A stretch of DNA of 64,000 nucleotides from Coprococcus sp. (GTDB lineage: Bacteria; Bacillota_A; Clostridia; Lachnospirales; Lachnospiraceae), in assembly GCA_017624085.1 (NCBI GenBank), contig JAGANU010000009.1:117147-181146 (forward strand). Reading direction: 5' to 3'. The notes under the pieces are model-generated. The model did no database searches. It was given only the letters and a program-made list of their open reading frames with translations, and was not told where the DNA came from. Position 1 is the first letter of the stretch, and each line of letters begins with the position of its first letter. The position numbers and the translations under genes are program-made. This document shows, piece by piece, positions 9,771 to 18,868 of this stretch.

Positions 9771-11807
9771 CTATAGTACCGGTGAGAAATATGCCATATC
9801 CCCATTTACGCTATATGAGGCATTCTCACATATATCCTTATATTTGGCGTAAACACTCTGAGCTGCTTTAAGCATGTCAGCGTGGTTGTATATATCTCCC
9901 ACCTTGAACATAATATCGCCGCTCTGCCTTACTCCAAAGAAATCTCCCGGGCCCCTCATCTTAAGATCCTCCCCAGCAATAAAAAAACCATCGTTGGACT
10001 TCTCAAGAACGGACAGTCTTTCCATTGTTGCCTTATCCTTTTTTCCGCTCATAAAAATGCAATAGGACTGAAGATTTCCTCTTCCGACACGACCTCTCAG
10101 CTGATGAAGCTGTGCAAGGCCGAATCTTTCCGCGTTTTCTACCATCATTACGGTAGCATTTGGATTGTTTATTCCGACCTCTATAACTGTTGTTGAAACA
10201 AGGATGCTTATTTCTCCCTTGTAAAAATCATCAAGAATTTTATTCTTTTCTGCAGCCTTCATTCTGCCATGAAGACATGTAACAGATATTTGTGCTCCGT
10301 ATTCCTTCTTTATAGCCTCCTTAAGCTCCTCCGTATACTCTATTACATTTGAAACCGAATCAAGAGCTTCACTGGCCTCCACCATAGGGCATACGATATA
10401 TACCTGATGACCCTTTGAAACCTCCCTGACTATAAACCCTCTGGCAGTCTTTCTGAAGCTGTCATCCACAACACAGTTTTTTATTGGTATTCGTCCCTTA
10501 GGAAGCTCATCTATAACGGAAATATCAAGATCTCCATACATAATAATTGCCAGGGTTCTGGGAATTGGAGTAGCGCTCATAACGAGTGTATGAGGCATCT
10601 CGCCCTTTTCTGACAGTTTCTGTCTCTGCCTTACTCCAAATCTGTGCTGCTCATCTGTAACAACAAGTCCCAGATTGTTATACTCAACCTTATCCTGAAT
10701 AAGTGCATGTGTACCTATTACAACAGATATTTCTCCCTCTTTTATAAGCTGATACATTGCCCTCTTGTCCTTGGCAGTCATTGAACCGGTAAGCAGGCCG
10801 ACTCTGATATTATATGGCTCAAATCTTTCCTTAAGCTCATTATAATGCTGAACAGCAAGCACCTCCGTTGGAGCCATAAGGACTCCCTGATAACCGCATT
10901 TTGATGCAGCAAACAAAGATACAGCAGCTACTATCGTCTTTCCTGAGCCTACATCCCCCTGTATAAGCCTGTTCATAACATGCTCAGAATTCATGTCTGA
11001 GAGCACATCCCTGACAGCCTCCATCTGCGCACCTGTCAAGGTAAAGCTAAGTCCGTTTATAAATTCATATACATCTCTGTCACATGATATTTTGCATCTG
11101 TTTTCCAGATACACGGAGTCCTCCTTTATGCTGTGAAGCCCGCAAATAAATCTGAAAAACTCATCAAAGGCAATTCTCTTTATTGCCTTTTTCAGATGCT
11201 GCTCATCCAGAGGAAAATGAACAGTTCTTACCGCATCGGAAATACCCAAAATATCATATTCCTTAAGCGCATCATCAGGAAGATATTCAGGTATGCTGTC
11301 TATAACAGGCATTGCAGCCTTGACAGCCTTTTGTATAGTCTTTGATGTAATACCTGCAGTGACGGTATATACAGGCTGCCACACATGGGTAAGCTCTCCA
11401 TATTTTTCCGGTGTATAGTATTCCGGCTGGGTCATTGTGAGCATGCCATTTTTTATTGCTACCTCACCTACAAATACGAATTCCTGTCCAATATGGAAAA
11501 AATATCGCAAAAAAGGACAATTAAACCACGTAAGCTTAATTGTCCCTGAGTAATCCCTTGCATATAAGATAACAACTGAAAGACCATGAATCTTTCTGAC
11601 CTCCGCTCTGCTGTTTATTACTGCTCTTACAGACTGGCGCGTGCCGGGTGAAAGCTCCTTAATACAGACAGGATCCTCATAGGTGACATAGGTTCTGGGA
11701 TAGTAAGTGAGCAAATCCTGCACTGTATTGATCCCAAGCCTTACAAACGACTCCATCGTCTTATCACCAACACCTTTTATTGATTTTACCGAATCGGTCA
11801 GAATCAT
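9771..11807 (-). CDS. recG: ATP-dependent DNA helicase RecG
   Basis: RecG remodels stalled replication forks and Holliday junctions. The 678-residue protein has the N-terminal helix-hairpin-helix/OB wedge region (to about 230), Walker A QGDVGSGKTIVAA, the DEQH box VTDEQHRFGVRQRQ, motif III LVMSATPIPRTLA and the QLRGRVGRG motif VI. A GAGGTGATAGT precedes the ATG. It heads the long minus-strand unit that runs through GH5 to coaD; a 7-bp hairpin without a T-run (11833-11851) separates it from fakA. Confidence 0.96.
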   Translation of the reverse strand: MILTDSVKSIKGVGDKTMESFVRLGINTVQDLLTYYPRTYVTYEDPVCIKELSPGTRQSVRAVINSRAEVRKIHGLSVVILYARDYSGTIKLTWFNCPFLRYFFHIGQEFVFVGEVAIKNGMLTMTQPEYYTPEKYGELTHVWQPVYTVTAGITSKTIQKAVKAAMPVIDSIPEYLPDDALKEYDILGISDAVRTVHFPLDEQHLKKAIKRIAFDEFFRFICGLHSIKEDSVYLENRCKISCDRDVYEFINGLSFTLTGAQMEAVRDVLSDMNSEHVMNRLIQGDVGSGKTIVAAVSLFAASKCGYQGVLMAPTEVLAVQHYNELKERFEPYNIRVGLLTGSMTAKDKRAMYQLIKEGEISVVIGTHALIQDKVEYNNLGLVVTDEQHRFGVRQRQKLSEKGEMPHTLVMSATPIPRTLAIIMYGDLDISVIDELPKGRIPIKNCVVDDSFRKTARGFIVREVSKGHQVYIVCPMVEASEALDSVSNVIEYTEELKEAIKKEYGAQISVTCLHGRMKAAEKNKILDDFYKGEISILVSTTVIEVGINNPNATVMMVENAERFGLAQLHQLRGRVGRGNLQSYCIFMSGKKDKATMERLSVLEKSNDGFFIAGEDLKMRGPGDFFGVRQSGDIMFKVGDIYNHADMLKAAQSVYAKYKDICENASYSVNGDMAYFSPVL

Positions 11808-11832
11808 ACTATCACCTCAAACGTAGGTTTTC

Positions 11833-11851
11833 ACTCGCCATGGCGGCGAGT
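11833..11851. other. Hairpin between fakA and recG
   Basis: ACTCGCC (11833-11839) pairs with GGCGAGT (11845-11851) around a 5-nt loop. No T-run follows on either strand, so it is not a standard terminator; it could be a processing or pausing site. The rest of the 84-base gap is AT-rich. Confidence 0.5.
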
Positions 11852-11891
11852 ATATCAGTGTTCTTATATTACGATTATTATAATACTTTAT

Positions 11892-13574
11892 CTACTCTAC
11901 TGAAATAATGTAGTAATAAATTGGCTGTCCACCATAGTAAACCTGAACATCCACATCCGGGAAGGTCTCCTCCACGCGGGCAGAAAGCTCATTTGCCGCA
12001 TTCTCATCTACATCCTCTCCATAATAAATGCTGATAATCTCAGCATCCTCATCAACACACTCAGAAATGAGCTCGAAGGTTACCTGTGAAATATCGTCTC
12101 CTACGCTGCAAAGCCCCTTGTCACCGATACCCATAATATCTCCCTCCTTGATGCTCTTTCCATCTATGGAGGTATCCCTCACTGAATATGTTACCTGACC
12201 GCTCTTAACATTCTTTACAGCAGACTTCATGGCAGACTTATTCTGGTCTACAGATACTGTTGAATCAAAGGCTATCATCGCACTGATTCCCTGAGGTGCA
12301 TTGGCTGTAGGAATTACTATAATATTCTTATCCTCACACAGGCTTGCCGCCTGGTTCGCTGCTAAAACCACATTCTTGTTGTTTGGAAGCACAAATATAT
12401 TCTCTGCACGAACCTTGTCTATTGCGTTGAGCATATCCTCTGTACTTGGGTTCATAGTCTGACCACCCTCAATTACAAAATCTGCTCCAAGCTCACCAAA
12501 AAGACTCTTTAAGCCATCTCCCATAGATACGGTGATAAAGCCATATTTCTTATCCGGTGCCTTCTTTTCCTGTTTCTTCTCTTCCTCCTGCTTTGCTGCA
12601 GCTTCTCTGTCCTCCTGACTCACAACTCTTTCGTTGTGCTCAAGGCGCATATTGTCTACCTTCATGTTTGACAGATAGCCAAGAGTAAGGCCCTTTTCAA
12701 ATGCCTGTCCGGGATGATTGGTGTGCACATGAATCTTTACAATATCGTCAAGTGATACACATACTATAGAATCACCTATAGACTCAAGGAACTGCTTCAG
12801 CTCCTCCTCTTCCTTCTCACCGTATGGCTTCTCAAGATTTATAATAAACTCTGTACAATATCCAAACTTGATATCCGCAGTAGAGATCTCGTTATTTCCT
12901 GCTCCTGCTGTTGATTTTTTTACGTTCGCCTTTCCTGTATTGCTGCTAAGCTCAACACTCACTCTGCCCATAATACAGTCAACAACGCCCTTAAGAACCT
13001 CCATAAGTCCCTGTCCGCCGGAATCTACAACCCCGGCCTCCTTGAGAACCGGAAGCATATCAGGTGTTGATGCAAGAACCTGATTTCCATACTCTATAAT
13101 CTCATCACAAAACTGTGACAGAGGCATATTCGCATCCGCACACTCCTTTGCTTTTGTGGCAACGCCCTTGGCAACTGTTAATATTGTTCCCTCCTTAGGC
13201 TTCATAACTGCCTTGTACGCAGTCTCCACTGCCTTTGAAAAAGCATCCGATATAATATGAACATCTATTACCTTGCAATCCTGGACGACCTTACTGAAGC
13301 CTCTTAAAAGCTGTGAAAGAATAACACCTGAGTTACCTCTTGCACCTCTAAGGGATCCAGTTGACATGGCCTTGGCAATCGCTTTCATGTCAGGCGGTGC
13401 AGCTTCAACCTCCTTAACTGCAGCAAGTATGGTCAGTGTCATATTCGTTCCTGTATCTCCGTCAGGAACAGGAAACACATTGAGTTCGTTTATATATTCT
13501 TTATTTTTATCCAGATTATTGGCACCGGCAATAAATGCCTTTTTCAGTGCAAGTGCATCTATAGTATTTTTCAC
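11892..13574 (-). CDS. fakA: DAK2/DegV-associated fatty acid kinase A (YloV)
   Basis: FakA phosphorylates fatty acids held by FakB (DegV-type) proteins so they can enter phospholipid synthesis. The N-terminal DhaL-like kinase domain (about 1-200) carries the Mg-ATP motif NVFPVPDGDTGTNM and the SLRGARGNSGVILSQL loop; the C-terminal half is the FakA-specific region. At 560 residues it is of usual length. The start codon is GTG (13572-13574) with GGAGG ten bases upstream. It follows yloU by 18 bases, and the yloU-yloV-recG order with divergent rpmB is that of Bacillus. No fakB is in the window. Confidence 0.92.
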   Translation of the reverse strand: MKNTIDALALKKAFIAGANNLDKNKEYINELNVFPVPDGDTGTNMTLTILAAVKEVEAAPPDMKAIAKAMSTGSLRGARGNSGVILSQLLRGFSKVVQDCKVIDVHIISDAFSKAVETAYKAVMKPKEGTILTVAKGVATKAKECADANMPLSQFCDEIIEYGNQVLASTPDMLPVLKEAGVVDSGGQGLMEVLKGVVDCIMGRVSVELSSNTGKANVKKSTAGAGNNEISTADIKFGYCTEFIINLEKPYGEKEEEELKQFLESIGDSIVCVSLDDIVKIHVHTNHPGQAFEKGLTLGYLSNMKVDNMRLEHNERVVSQEDREAAAKQEEEKKQEKKAPDKKYGFITVSMGDGLKSLFGELGADFVIEGGQTMNPSTEDMLNAIDKVRAENIFVLPNNKNVVLAANQAASLCEDKNIIVIPTANAPQGISAMIAFDSTVSVDQNKSAMKSAVKNVKSGQVTYSVRDTSIDGKSIKEGDIMGIGDKGLCSVGDDISQVTFELISECVDEDAEIISIYYGEDVDENAANELSARVEETFPDVDVQVYYGGQPIYYYIISVE

Positions 13575-13592
13575 CGTACTATTTCCTCCATA

Positions 13593-13952
13593 CTAATCCA
13601 TCACTTTTACGTCTTCAACAAACACGTTGATCTGACTAACCTTAAATGATGTGAAATCTTCTACTTTATACTTGATTGACTGCATAAGATTGTCCGTTAC
13701 AGCCTTTATACTTACTCCATATGCAACAACGATATGAAGCTCTATTACGATATCTCCGTTCTCATCAAAATGTACATTGACACCCTTTGATACGTTATCT
13801 CTTTTCAGCTGTTTTACGATACCGTCCTTCACACTCACGATACCCATTCCAACTATACCAAAACAATCAAGCGCGGTAAGACCTGCTACCTGTGCAACAA
13901 CATTCTCATCTATACTTACCTTTCCAATATTACCATTGATATACTCTCTCAT
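13593..13952 (-). CDS. yloU: Asp23/Gls24 family protein YloU
   Basis: A 119-residue Asp23/Gls24 (alkaline-shock) protein. These small proteins are membrane-associated in Staphylococcus and linked to envelope stress and lipid metabolism. The recognisable parts are the VAGLTALDCFGIVGM segment near residue 25 and the VVAYGVSIKAVTDNLMQSIK helix near residue 75. It precedes fakA in a two-gene unit, which is the conserved order, and has a GGAG seven bases before the ATG. Confidence 0.93.
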   Translation of the reverse strand: MREYINGNIGKVSIDENVVAQVAGLTALDCFGIVGMGIVSVKDGIVKQLKRDNVSKGVNVHFDENGDIVIELHIVVAYGVSIKAVTDNLMQSIKYKVEDFTSFKVSQINVFVEDVKVMD

Positions 13953-14076
13953 GTCTAACTCCTTTCTATCTGAGTTATTTACATAGTTATTTACTGATTA
14001 TACCATACTCTGTATAAATTTCAAGGAAACGTAAACAACCCTTTTTTACATTTTTGGAATAAAATAAATTTTTTGC

Positions 14077-14105
14077 TTGCATATATATAAAGTATCTGCT
14101 ATTAT
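14077..14105 (+). promoter_or_regulatory. Promoter of rpmB
   Basis: TTGCAT (14077-14082) and TATTAT (14100-14105) are separated by 17 bases and stand about 60 bases before the rpmB start in an AT-rich divergent region with yloU. Confidence 0.65.
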
Positions 14106-14162
14106 ATGTCTTGTTGTGAACTTAGAAGGCAAGTTAGTTTATTCGTTGAAGGAGGTGCTATT

Positions 14163-14348
14163 ATGGCAAAATGTTCAATTTGTGATAAAGGTGCTCATTT
14201 CGGTATCAAAGTGAGCCACTCTCATAGAAGAGCAAACAAGATGTGGAAGTCAAATGTTAAGGCTGTTAAGGCAGTTGTTGATGGGACTCCAAAGAAGATT
14301 TATGTTTGCACATCTTGCTTAAGATCTGGCAAGGTTGAGCGTGCATAG
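14163..14348 (+). CDS. rpmB: 50S ribosomal protein L28
   Basis: A 61-residue L28 starting MAKCSICDKGAHFGIKVSHS. The CxxC at residues 4-7 and a second CTSC near residue 49 make the zinc-binding (C+) form of L28. The start at 14163 is preceded by GAAGGAGGTGCTATT; an ATG 57 bases upstream in the same frame would add an unrelated N-terminus. It is monocistronic, ends at a strong terminator, and is divergent from yloU as in Bacillus. Confidence 0.96.
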   Translation: MAKCSICDKGAHFGIKVSHSHRRANKMWKSNVKAVKAVVDGTPKKIYVCTSCLRSGKVERA

Positions 14349-14390
14349 TTTTGCATAATATCACCGATTCAGTTCTATAAAAATGAAAAA

Positions 14391-14428
14391 GAGCAATAAT
14401 CCATTATCCGGATTGTTGCTCTTTTCTT
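14391..14428. terminator. Bidirectional terminator between rpmB and the ytfJ unit
   Basis: GAGCAATAATCC pairs with GGATTGTTGCTC (one G-T pair) around 7 nt, followed by TTTTCTTTT on the plus strand and by TTTTTCATTTTT on the minus strand. It can end rpmB and, from the other side, the ytfJ-small ORF transcript. Confidence 0.85.
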
Positions 14429-14444
14429 TTTATTCTCCATTTTT

Positions 14445-14597
14445 CTATCGGCAGGAAAATATATATGACAGTAAAAGAAGTATTACAATTACAAGAAACT
14501 CCACAAATCCACTTATAAAATATCCTAATACTACACCAACTGCAATAAAGAAAAAAGCAACTCCACTAAACCTTCTCCAAATAAAAATCACCGCCAT
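14445..14597 (-). CDS. Small hydrophobic membrane protein (50 residues)
   Basis: This short frame begins MAVIFIWRRFSGVAFFFIAV and encodes two hydrophobic segments separated by GYFISGFVEF, ending in a Cys-Arg. The positively charged WRR after a short hydrophobic start and the Gly-rich helix (AVGVVLG) look like a genuine small membrane protein. It sits 43 bases after ytfJ, on the same strand, and just before a terminator that works in its direction. No strong Shine-Dalgarno sequence is seen. I do not recognise a family; a role near YtfJ would be inference. Confidence 0.5.
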   Translation of the reverse strand: MAVIFIWRRFSGVAFFFIAVGVVLGYFISGFVEFLVIVILLLLSYIFSCR

Positions 14598-14639
14598 AAT
14601 GATTTATTATCATTATATGTGGTGATCCTGTAATTTATA

Positions 14640-15050
14640 CTATTCCTCCACTGCTGTTTGTGCCATCTCATCGATTGCACTGTCAACAGCCTGCTCCTCC
14701 TCGCTCTTGTCCTTCTTAAAGAGACTTACAACCTTATCAATAACCTCCGGTGCCATATCGATTATCTTTGTAACAGCATCCTGATTTTTTAGATTTACAA
14801 GTCTTGTTGTTCCGCCGGATATAACGAGAACTGCAGACGGGCTCATCTTCGCGCCTATTCCTCCTGCAGCCTTATTGCCATCTGTCTTATTAAAGGCGCC
14901 TGCAGCCATTCCAAAGTTAACATCTAACAGAGGAATAATAATTGTATCTCCTACATAAACAGGCTCCCCAACTACCGACTTTGAGGAAATAAAACCATCC
15001 ATACTCTTATACATGGTGCTAAGTGTGCCTTCAATGTTCATATTTGACAT
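14640..15050 (-). CDS. ytfJ: GerW/YtfJ family sporulation protein
   Basis: A 136-residue YtfJ (GerW) protein. In Bacillus it is made in the forespore and needed for germination with some nutrients. Typical features are VVGEPVYVGDTIIIPLLDVN, the Gly/Ala-rich GIGAKMSPSAVLVISGG and a charged tail of Glu and Ala. GGAGG precedes the ATG by nine bases. It is adjacent to a DUF2953 (YtfI-like) gene with two bases between, the same pair as in Bacillus, which supports a sporulation lineage. Confidence 0.9.
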   Translation of the reverse strand: MSNMNIEGTLSTMYKSMDGFISSKSVVGEPVYVGDTIIIPLLDVNFGMAAGAFNKTDGNKAAGGIGAKMSPSAVLVISGGTTRLVNLKNQDAVTKIIDMAPEVIDKVVSLFKKDKSEEEQAVDSAIDEMAQTAVEE

Positions 15051-15052
15051 AT

Positions 15053-16000
15053 CTAGTTACCTCCCTTTATTTTCTTAAACCTTTTTATTGTTATTCTGAC
15101 ATTCTTGTTTAATATAAATCTCAGACAATGTACGACTATCGAAATAAGCCTGATTCTGCCCTTAATATACACATCACCGGTTAATACCTTTTCCTGAAAG
15201 TCAGGAGTTATATCAATATTGTCATAATATATCGGAAACAATACGCTCATATATGCCATATGCATACCTGTGCTTGCCGGATCTCCTGTGCCATATAACA
15301 GCTTCCCCCTCAGCTTTTGAGGCTTGAAGGATTTTAGTATGGCAATGATTGCCTTTTTAGCAAGGCGAATTGTTTCCTTTGTGCGGACATTGTTATAGAG
15401 CTTTAAGTAGTTATCCTTTTTCTTCTTAAGCTCTAAGGCAGAAGCCTTTAAAGACGTTACCTTATCTGTTGCAGCTTTAAAAAGTCTGTCTATATTCTTT
15501 CCTATTCTCGTAAAAAAATTCTGTTTTTGTTCCTGAAGCTCTTCATCCTCAAGCAGAAAGCTTTTATCATCATCATCTGCCCACGACAGGTCTTCTTCCT
15601 TTGGACCTGAAAAATCTTTGGCTGCTTCGTCAAGAGACATGTCATCTTTAGAAGCTTTAATAGCTATTTCCTGTTTCTCTATTTCCTGTGCCGGTCCGTC
15701 ATCGATGTTTTGTCTGTCTTTTCTTTTAACATGTGGGCCTTGCTTATTGTTGCCATATAAGGTTCCGCCAAAAAGCCTTAGCTTATAATCAAGTCCGTCT
15801 GTATCGTAAACCAGCTTGAAGCAAAGAACAAATCCCAGCCACCTGACTGTAAGCTTGGCAAATATGTTTTCGTCCTTTTGTGCAAAGGCTTTATATCGGA
15901 AGGGTGCTAAAAGGGCAAGAAGAACAAGAAATAATGCAAGTCCAACCAAGGAAAGCACTACTATGAGCAATATTTTCATAATCAATAATACTATATGCAT
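15053..16000 (-). CDS. DUF2953 (YtfI-like) membrane protein
   Basis: A 315-residue protein with one N-terminal membrane helix (about 7-30), a beta-like segment (FAKLTVRWLGFVLCFKLVYD), a long charged and acidic middle (about 95-170), and a C-terminal domain with KLYGTGDPASTG-like features (LLYGTGDPASTGMHMAYM), the DUF2953 hallmark. The pairing with ytfJ is conserved in spore formers. Biochemical function is unknown. Confidence 0.85.
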   Translation of the reverse strand: MHIVLLIMKILLIVVLSLVGLALFLVLLALLAPFRYKAFAQKDENIFAKLTVRWLGFVLCFKLVYDTDGLDYKLRLFGGTLYGNNKQGPHVKRKDRQNIDDGPAQEIEKQEIAIKASKDDMSLDEAAKDFSGPKEEDLSWADDDDKSFLLEDEELQEQKQNFFTRIGKNIDRLFKAATDKVTSLKASALELKKKKDNYLKLYNNVRTKETIRLAKKAIIAILKSFKPQKLRGKLLYGTGDPASTGMHMAYMSVLFPIYYDNIDITPDFQEKVLTGDVYIKGRIRLISIVVHCLRFILNKNVRITIKRFKKIKGGN

Positions 16001-16024
16001 GCTCCATCCCCTTAACCATAAGTA

Positions 16025-16354
16025 CTACTGAGGTGAGAAAAATGCCTCCACATCAACAGTACCGGTTTTTTTATATATATCATCAATTATATCTCTGACA
16101 AGCCTTATTGCCTGCCTTTTCCCAGGTGCAGCTCCAACAATATGTATGGCATCCCTGACATCATCATACACCTTCTGTTTCAATTCTGATATCTCATAAA
16201 CCTCAAGTATGCCATCATGAAATAGTGGAAGTGTCACCACATAGATGCCAGGCACATATTTATTTATCTCATGAAACCTTCTAATATGACGAACCATGCG
16301 AATTATCTGCCTGTCCTTCGCAGCTCCCACATAGAACTTATCATCAATGACCAT
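16025..16354 (-). CDS. Unknown 109-residue protein
   Basis: A small soluble protein without membrane segments or a motif I recognise. It has an ordered mix of helix and strand, including VPGIYVVTLPLFHDGILEVY and a C-terminal helix RQAIRLVRDIIDDIYKKTG. It begins with AGGTGATGTGAG before the ATG and stands 24 bases before the DUF2953 gene, so it is probably in the ytfI-ytfJ transcript. Confidence 0.65.
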   Translation of the reverse strand: MVIDDKFYVGAAKDRQIIRMVRHIRRFHEINKYVPGIYVVTLPLFHDGILEVYEISELKQKVYDDVRDAIHIVGAAPGKRQAIRLVRDIIDDIYKKTGTVDVEAFFSPQ

Positions 16355-16384
16355 CTCACATCACCTGTTCATTCATATATAATA

Positions 16385-17803
16385 CTATTCTTCCATCATC
16401 TGCTTTATTACAATGTAATCTGCAAGAAGCTCGCTGCTTTCCCTGCATCTTGTAAGTGAGCCTGTAATGTATTCCTTTATCTCATCTGTTGTATTGAAGA
16501 ATACCGGAATATTTGAAAGTATCTTAGCCATAATCGCCCTGTTTACTGTCATTGAATTATCTTCAAAAAGCTTTGCAAACTTATCTGCAAGCATCTCCTT
16601 GCAGGCTGCAATGTAATCAGACTCCACAGTAAGGACTGCTGCCATAGCTACACTGTCAATATCTACAAACATACTTCCGGAAAGAAGCTTGTCTGTTACC
16701 TCAAGCTTTCTGTAGGATTCTTCAAGCCCATTTGCCGCAATCTCCTCACCATAGCTGTTTGTTATTTCATATATTGCCGACTCAAGCATAAGCTTGTGCT
16801 CGCCTGCCAGCTCCTGCTCTCCAACTATCGTTTCAATAAGCATAAATGCATCCTCAAGCTCACCATCTGCCCCCGAAGCTGCCTTACCAATTACACTAAT
16901 GGCAGTGTTACAGGAATCTGACACTTTATCCTTTGAAGATATGGCAAGCAGCATGGCATACAGATCATTTACAAGCTCAATAATAAGCATGTATTCAGTC
17001 ACAACAGAATTGAGAAAATCTGCGCTTTTATCAAGGACAGCTGAGAGCTCCATATATTTCTCATAGGTCAGCTCTGTATATTCGCCATTCTTTAATATAG
17101 AAAGAGCTTCAAAGAGCTCCGGATACTCTGTTTCAAAGCCCTCCGGAAGTCTGATAAGAGCTGTTCCTTCCACCATCTCAATAAACTGGTCCAGGGATTC
17201 CTTCTCCACTCCCTTGTATATATCAAGCGTATCTCCAAGGATATCGTAAAATCTGTTCTTTGTCATTCTGACAGGAATCTGTCCGATAATTGACTGAAGC
17301 TTTGAGTTGATTGCAACCTTGTCGGAATCTGCAAACACAAACTTGAAAACCTCATCTGCAAACACTGCCGGATCAATTGCCGATAGCTCCTCCCTCAGTG
17401 CGTCTGTCATATTCTCATCAAACTGATACTCTTTTCTGTTCAGTATATATTCATATGTTTCAAATGCATCTGTGTATGCTGTGAGTACTCTCATCTTTCC
17501 CGTGATTGCAGCTCTCACCTCTCTGATGCTGCTGATATCAGCTTCATCAACAGTTTCTGTGCTTCCGGCTATATATTTGTTTATAAGGCTGTCCAGCACG
17601 GACTGGCAATGTTTTATATATGAATCCTTCGGCTCATCTCCCTCAAGATGCATATCCATCAAAGTAAGATAGTTCAGTGTAAACTTATGACACGCATATT
17701 CAAAATCGGCTTTAAAGGCAGCGTCCGCAAAGCATACAAGATTCTTGTCCAAATCCTTTCCTCTTTCTATGTCGGTTATAAGCTTTTTCTCTTCATTGTA
17801 CAT
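16385..17803 (-). CDS. Unknown 472-residue helical protein
   Basis: An acidic, helix-rich cytoplasmic protein with no signal peptide, membrane helix, nucleotide motif or conserved Cys/His cluster that I can see. The ATG at 17803 is chosen because a GAGG lies eight bases upstream; an ATG 45 bases earlier has no such site. It is 30 bases upstream of the 109-residue gene and on the same strand. The VADYIVIKQMMEE-like end and repeated Ala-rich helices suggest a scaffold or tetratricopeptide-like fold, but this is a guess. Confidence 0.65.
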   Translation of the reverse strand: MYNEEKKLITDIERGKDLDKNLVCFADAAFKADFEYACHKFTLNYLTLMDMHLEGDEPKDSYIKHCQSVLDSLINKYIAGSTETVDEADISSIREVRAAITGKMRVLTAYTDAFETYEYILNRKEYQFDENMTDALREELSAIDPAVFADEVFKFVFADSDKVAINSKLQSIIGQIPVRMTKNRFYDILGDTLDIYKGVEKESLDQFIEMVEGTALIRLPEGFETEYPELFEALSILKNGEYTELTYEKYMELSAVLDKSADFLNSVVTEYMLIIELVNDLYAMLLAISSKDKVSDSCNTAISVIGKAASGADGELEDAFMLIETIVGEQELAGEHKLMLESAIYEITNSYGEEIAANGLEESYRKLEVTDKLLSGSMFVDIDSVAMAAVLTVESDYIAACKEMLADKFAKLFEDNSMTVNRAIMAKILSNIPVFFNTTDEIKEYITGSLTRCRESSELLADYIVIKQMMEE

Positions 17804-17889
17804 TTCTAATACCTCAATATTCGTTTGTTTATTAATATGATAATACACTATATGACGTCAAATGTCATTTCCAAACGTAATTTTGTCTG

Positions 17890-18732
17890 TTATGAGTGTG
17901 TATGTGTAAACAAATGGTCCTGACAATACTCCTTATTTCCGGAGCATTTTGAGCAATATCTGAAGCTCAGGTCAGGAAAATCTGCGTCTGTTCTTCCACA
18001 TACAACACATTTGTGTCTTATATTCTCCCTGCTTACGCTTTTTACCTGCTTTGCATAGTTTCTTCTCCTTTTTATCTGCTTTGGAGAGAAACGTCTTATA
18101 TTCTTCGTGCTAAGATAGAACACAACAAAGCTTATCAGGGACATAGCAATATTCACTCTTCCCATAAAGCTCTCGCCTATGAAATAGTAAGCAACCATAA
18201 CAAGATACAGTATAGACAGGTACTTCATCTTAATCGGAATAATCATGGCATACAGAACGCTCATATCCGGATAGCAGGCAGCTATTGCCAGGAAGATTGA
18301 CAGCATAATGTAGTATGTGGATGCAAATACAATAATTGTATCTGCACGGTAATTATAATGAAACACATATACACACAAAATGTGTGCAAGCATCATTCCA
18401 ACAGTTGTAAATATCACTGAACTGAAAATATAAAGATTATAAAGGAACGTGCCTATCGTTCTTTCAAGCAGTGTTCCTATGCTGTAATAAAAGAACAGCA
18501 TAACGAAGGTAAAAATGCTTACTCCAAAGGATGGGGGCGTAATTACCCAGGTCACCAGTCTCCATATCTGACCTTTCATTACCATGGCAGGATCTAAGGT
18601 AAGCATAAATAATACCTCAGGTTTAAACATAAAAAGCAGATATCCAATACCATACCCTATAATGATATATAAAGTAAGATTACTTATTGAATATCTGCCA
18701 AATTTTCTCTGTAACACATTAACTATATTCAT
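17890..18732 (-). CDS. Rhomboid-fold membrane protein without catalytic Ser, with zinc-ribbon tail
   Basis: A 280-residue protein with six probable membrane helices in residues 20-210. The segment KGQIWRLVTWVITPP and the following GTLLERTIGTFLYNLY match the loop-1 and helix-2 pattern of rhomboids (GxxWRxxT; GxxLExxxG). The helix that should carry GxSG instead reads PDMSVLYAMIIP, and no clear catalytic His is seen, so it is probably a pseudoprotease of Derlin-like type. The cytoplasmic tail has CVVCGRT, YCSKCSG and a CQDHLFTH cluster, which would bind zinc. AAGGAG precedes the start. Confidence 0.75.
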   Translation of the reverse strand: MNIVNVLQRKFGRYSISNLTLYIIIGYGIGYLLFMFKPEVLFMLTLDPAMVMKGQIWRLVTWVITPPSFGVSIFTFVMLFFYYSIGTLLERTIGTFLYNLYIFSSVIFTTVGMMLAHILCVYVFHYNYRADTIIVFASTYYIMLSIFLAIAACYPDMSVLYAMIIPIKMKYLSILYLVMVAYYFIGESFMGRVNIAMSLISFVVFYLSTKNIRRFSPKQIKRRRNYAKQVKSVSRENIRHKCVVCGRTDADFPDLSFRYCSKCSGNKEYCQDHLFTHTHS

Positions 18733-18868
18733 AAAATGTCTCCTTAAATACTTAGCTGATTTCTTGCTTAAAAATTATATAATATAAGGAAACACTTTAC
18801 AATACGATAATAATTAAGATTATATAATCTTTTCGGTGTATTTCTACAGCCGTTTTTCTATAACACTG

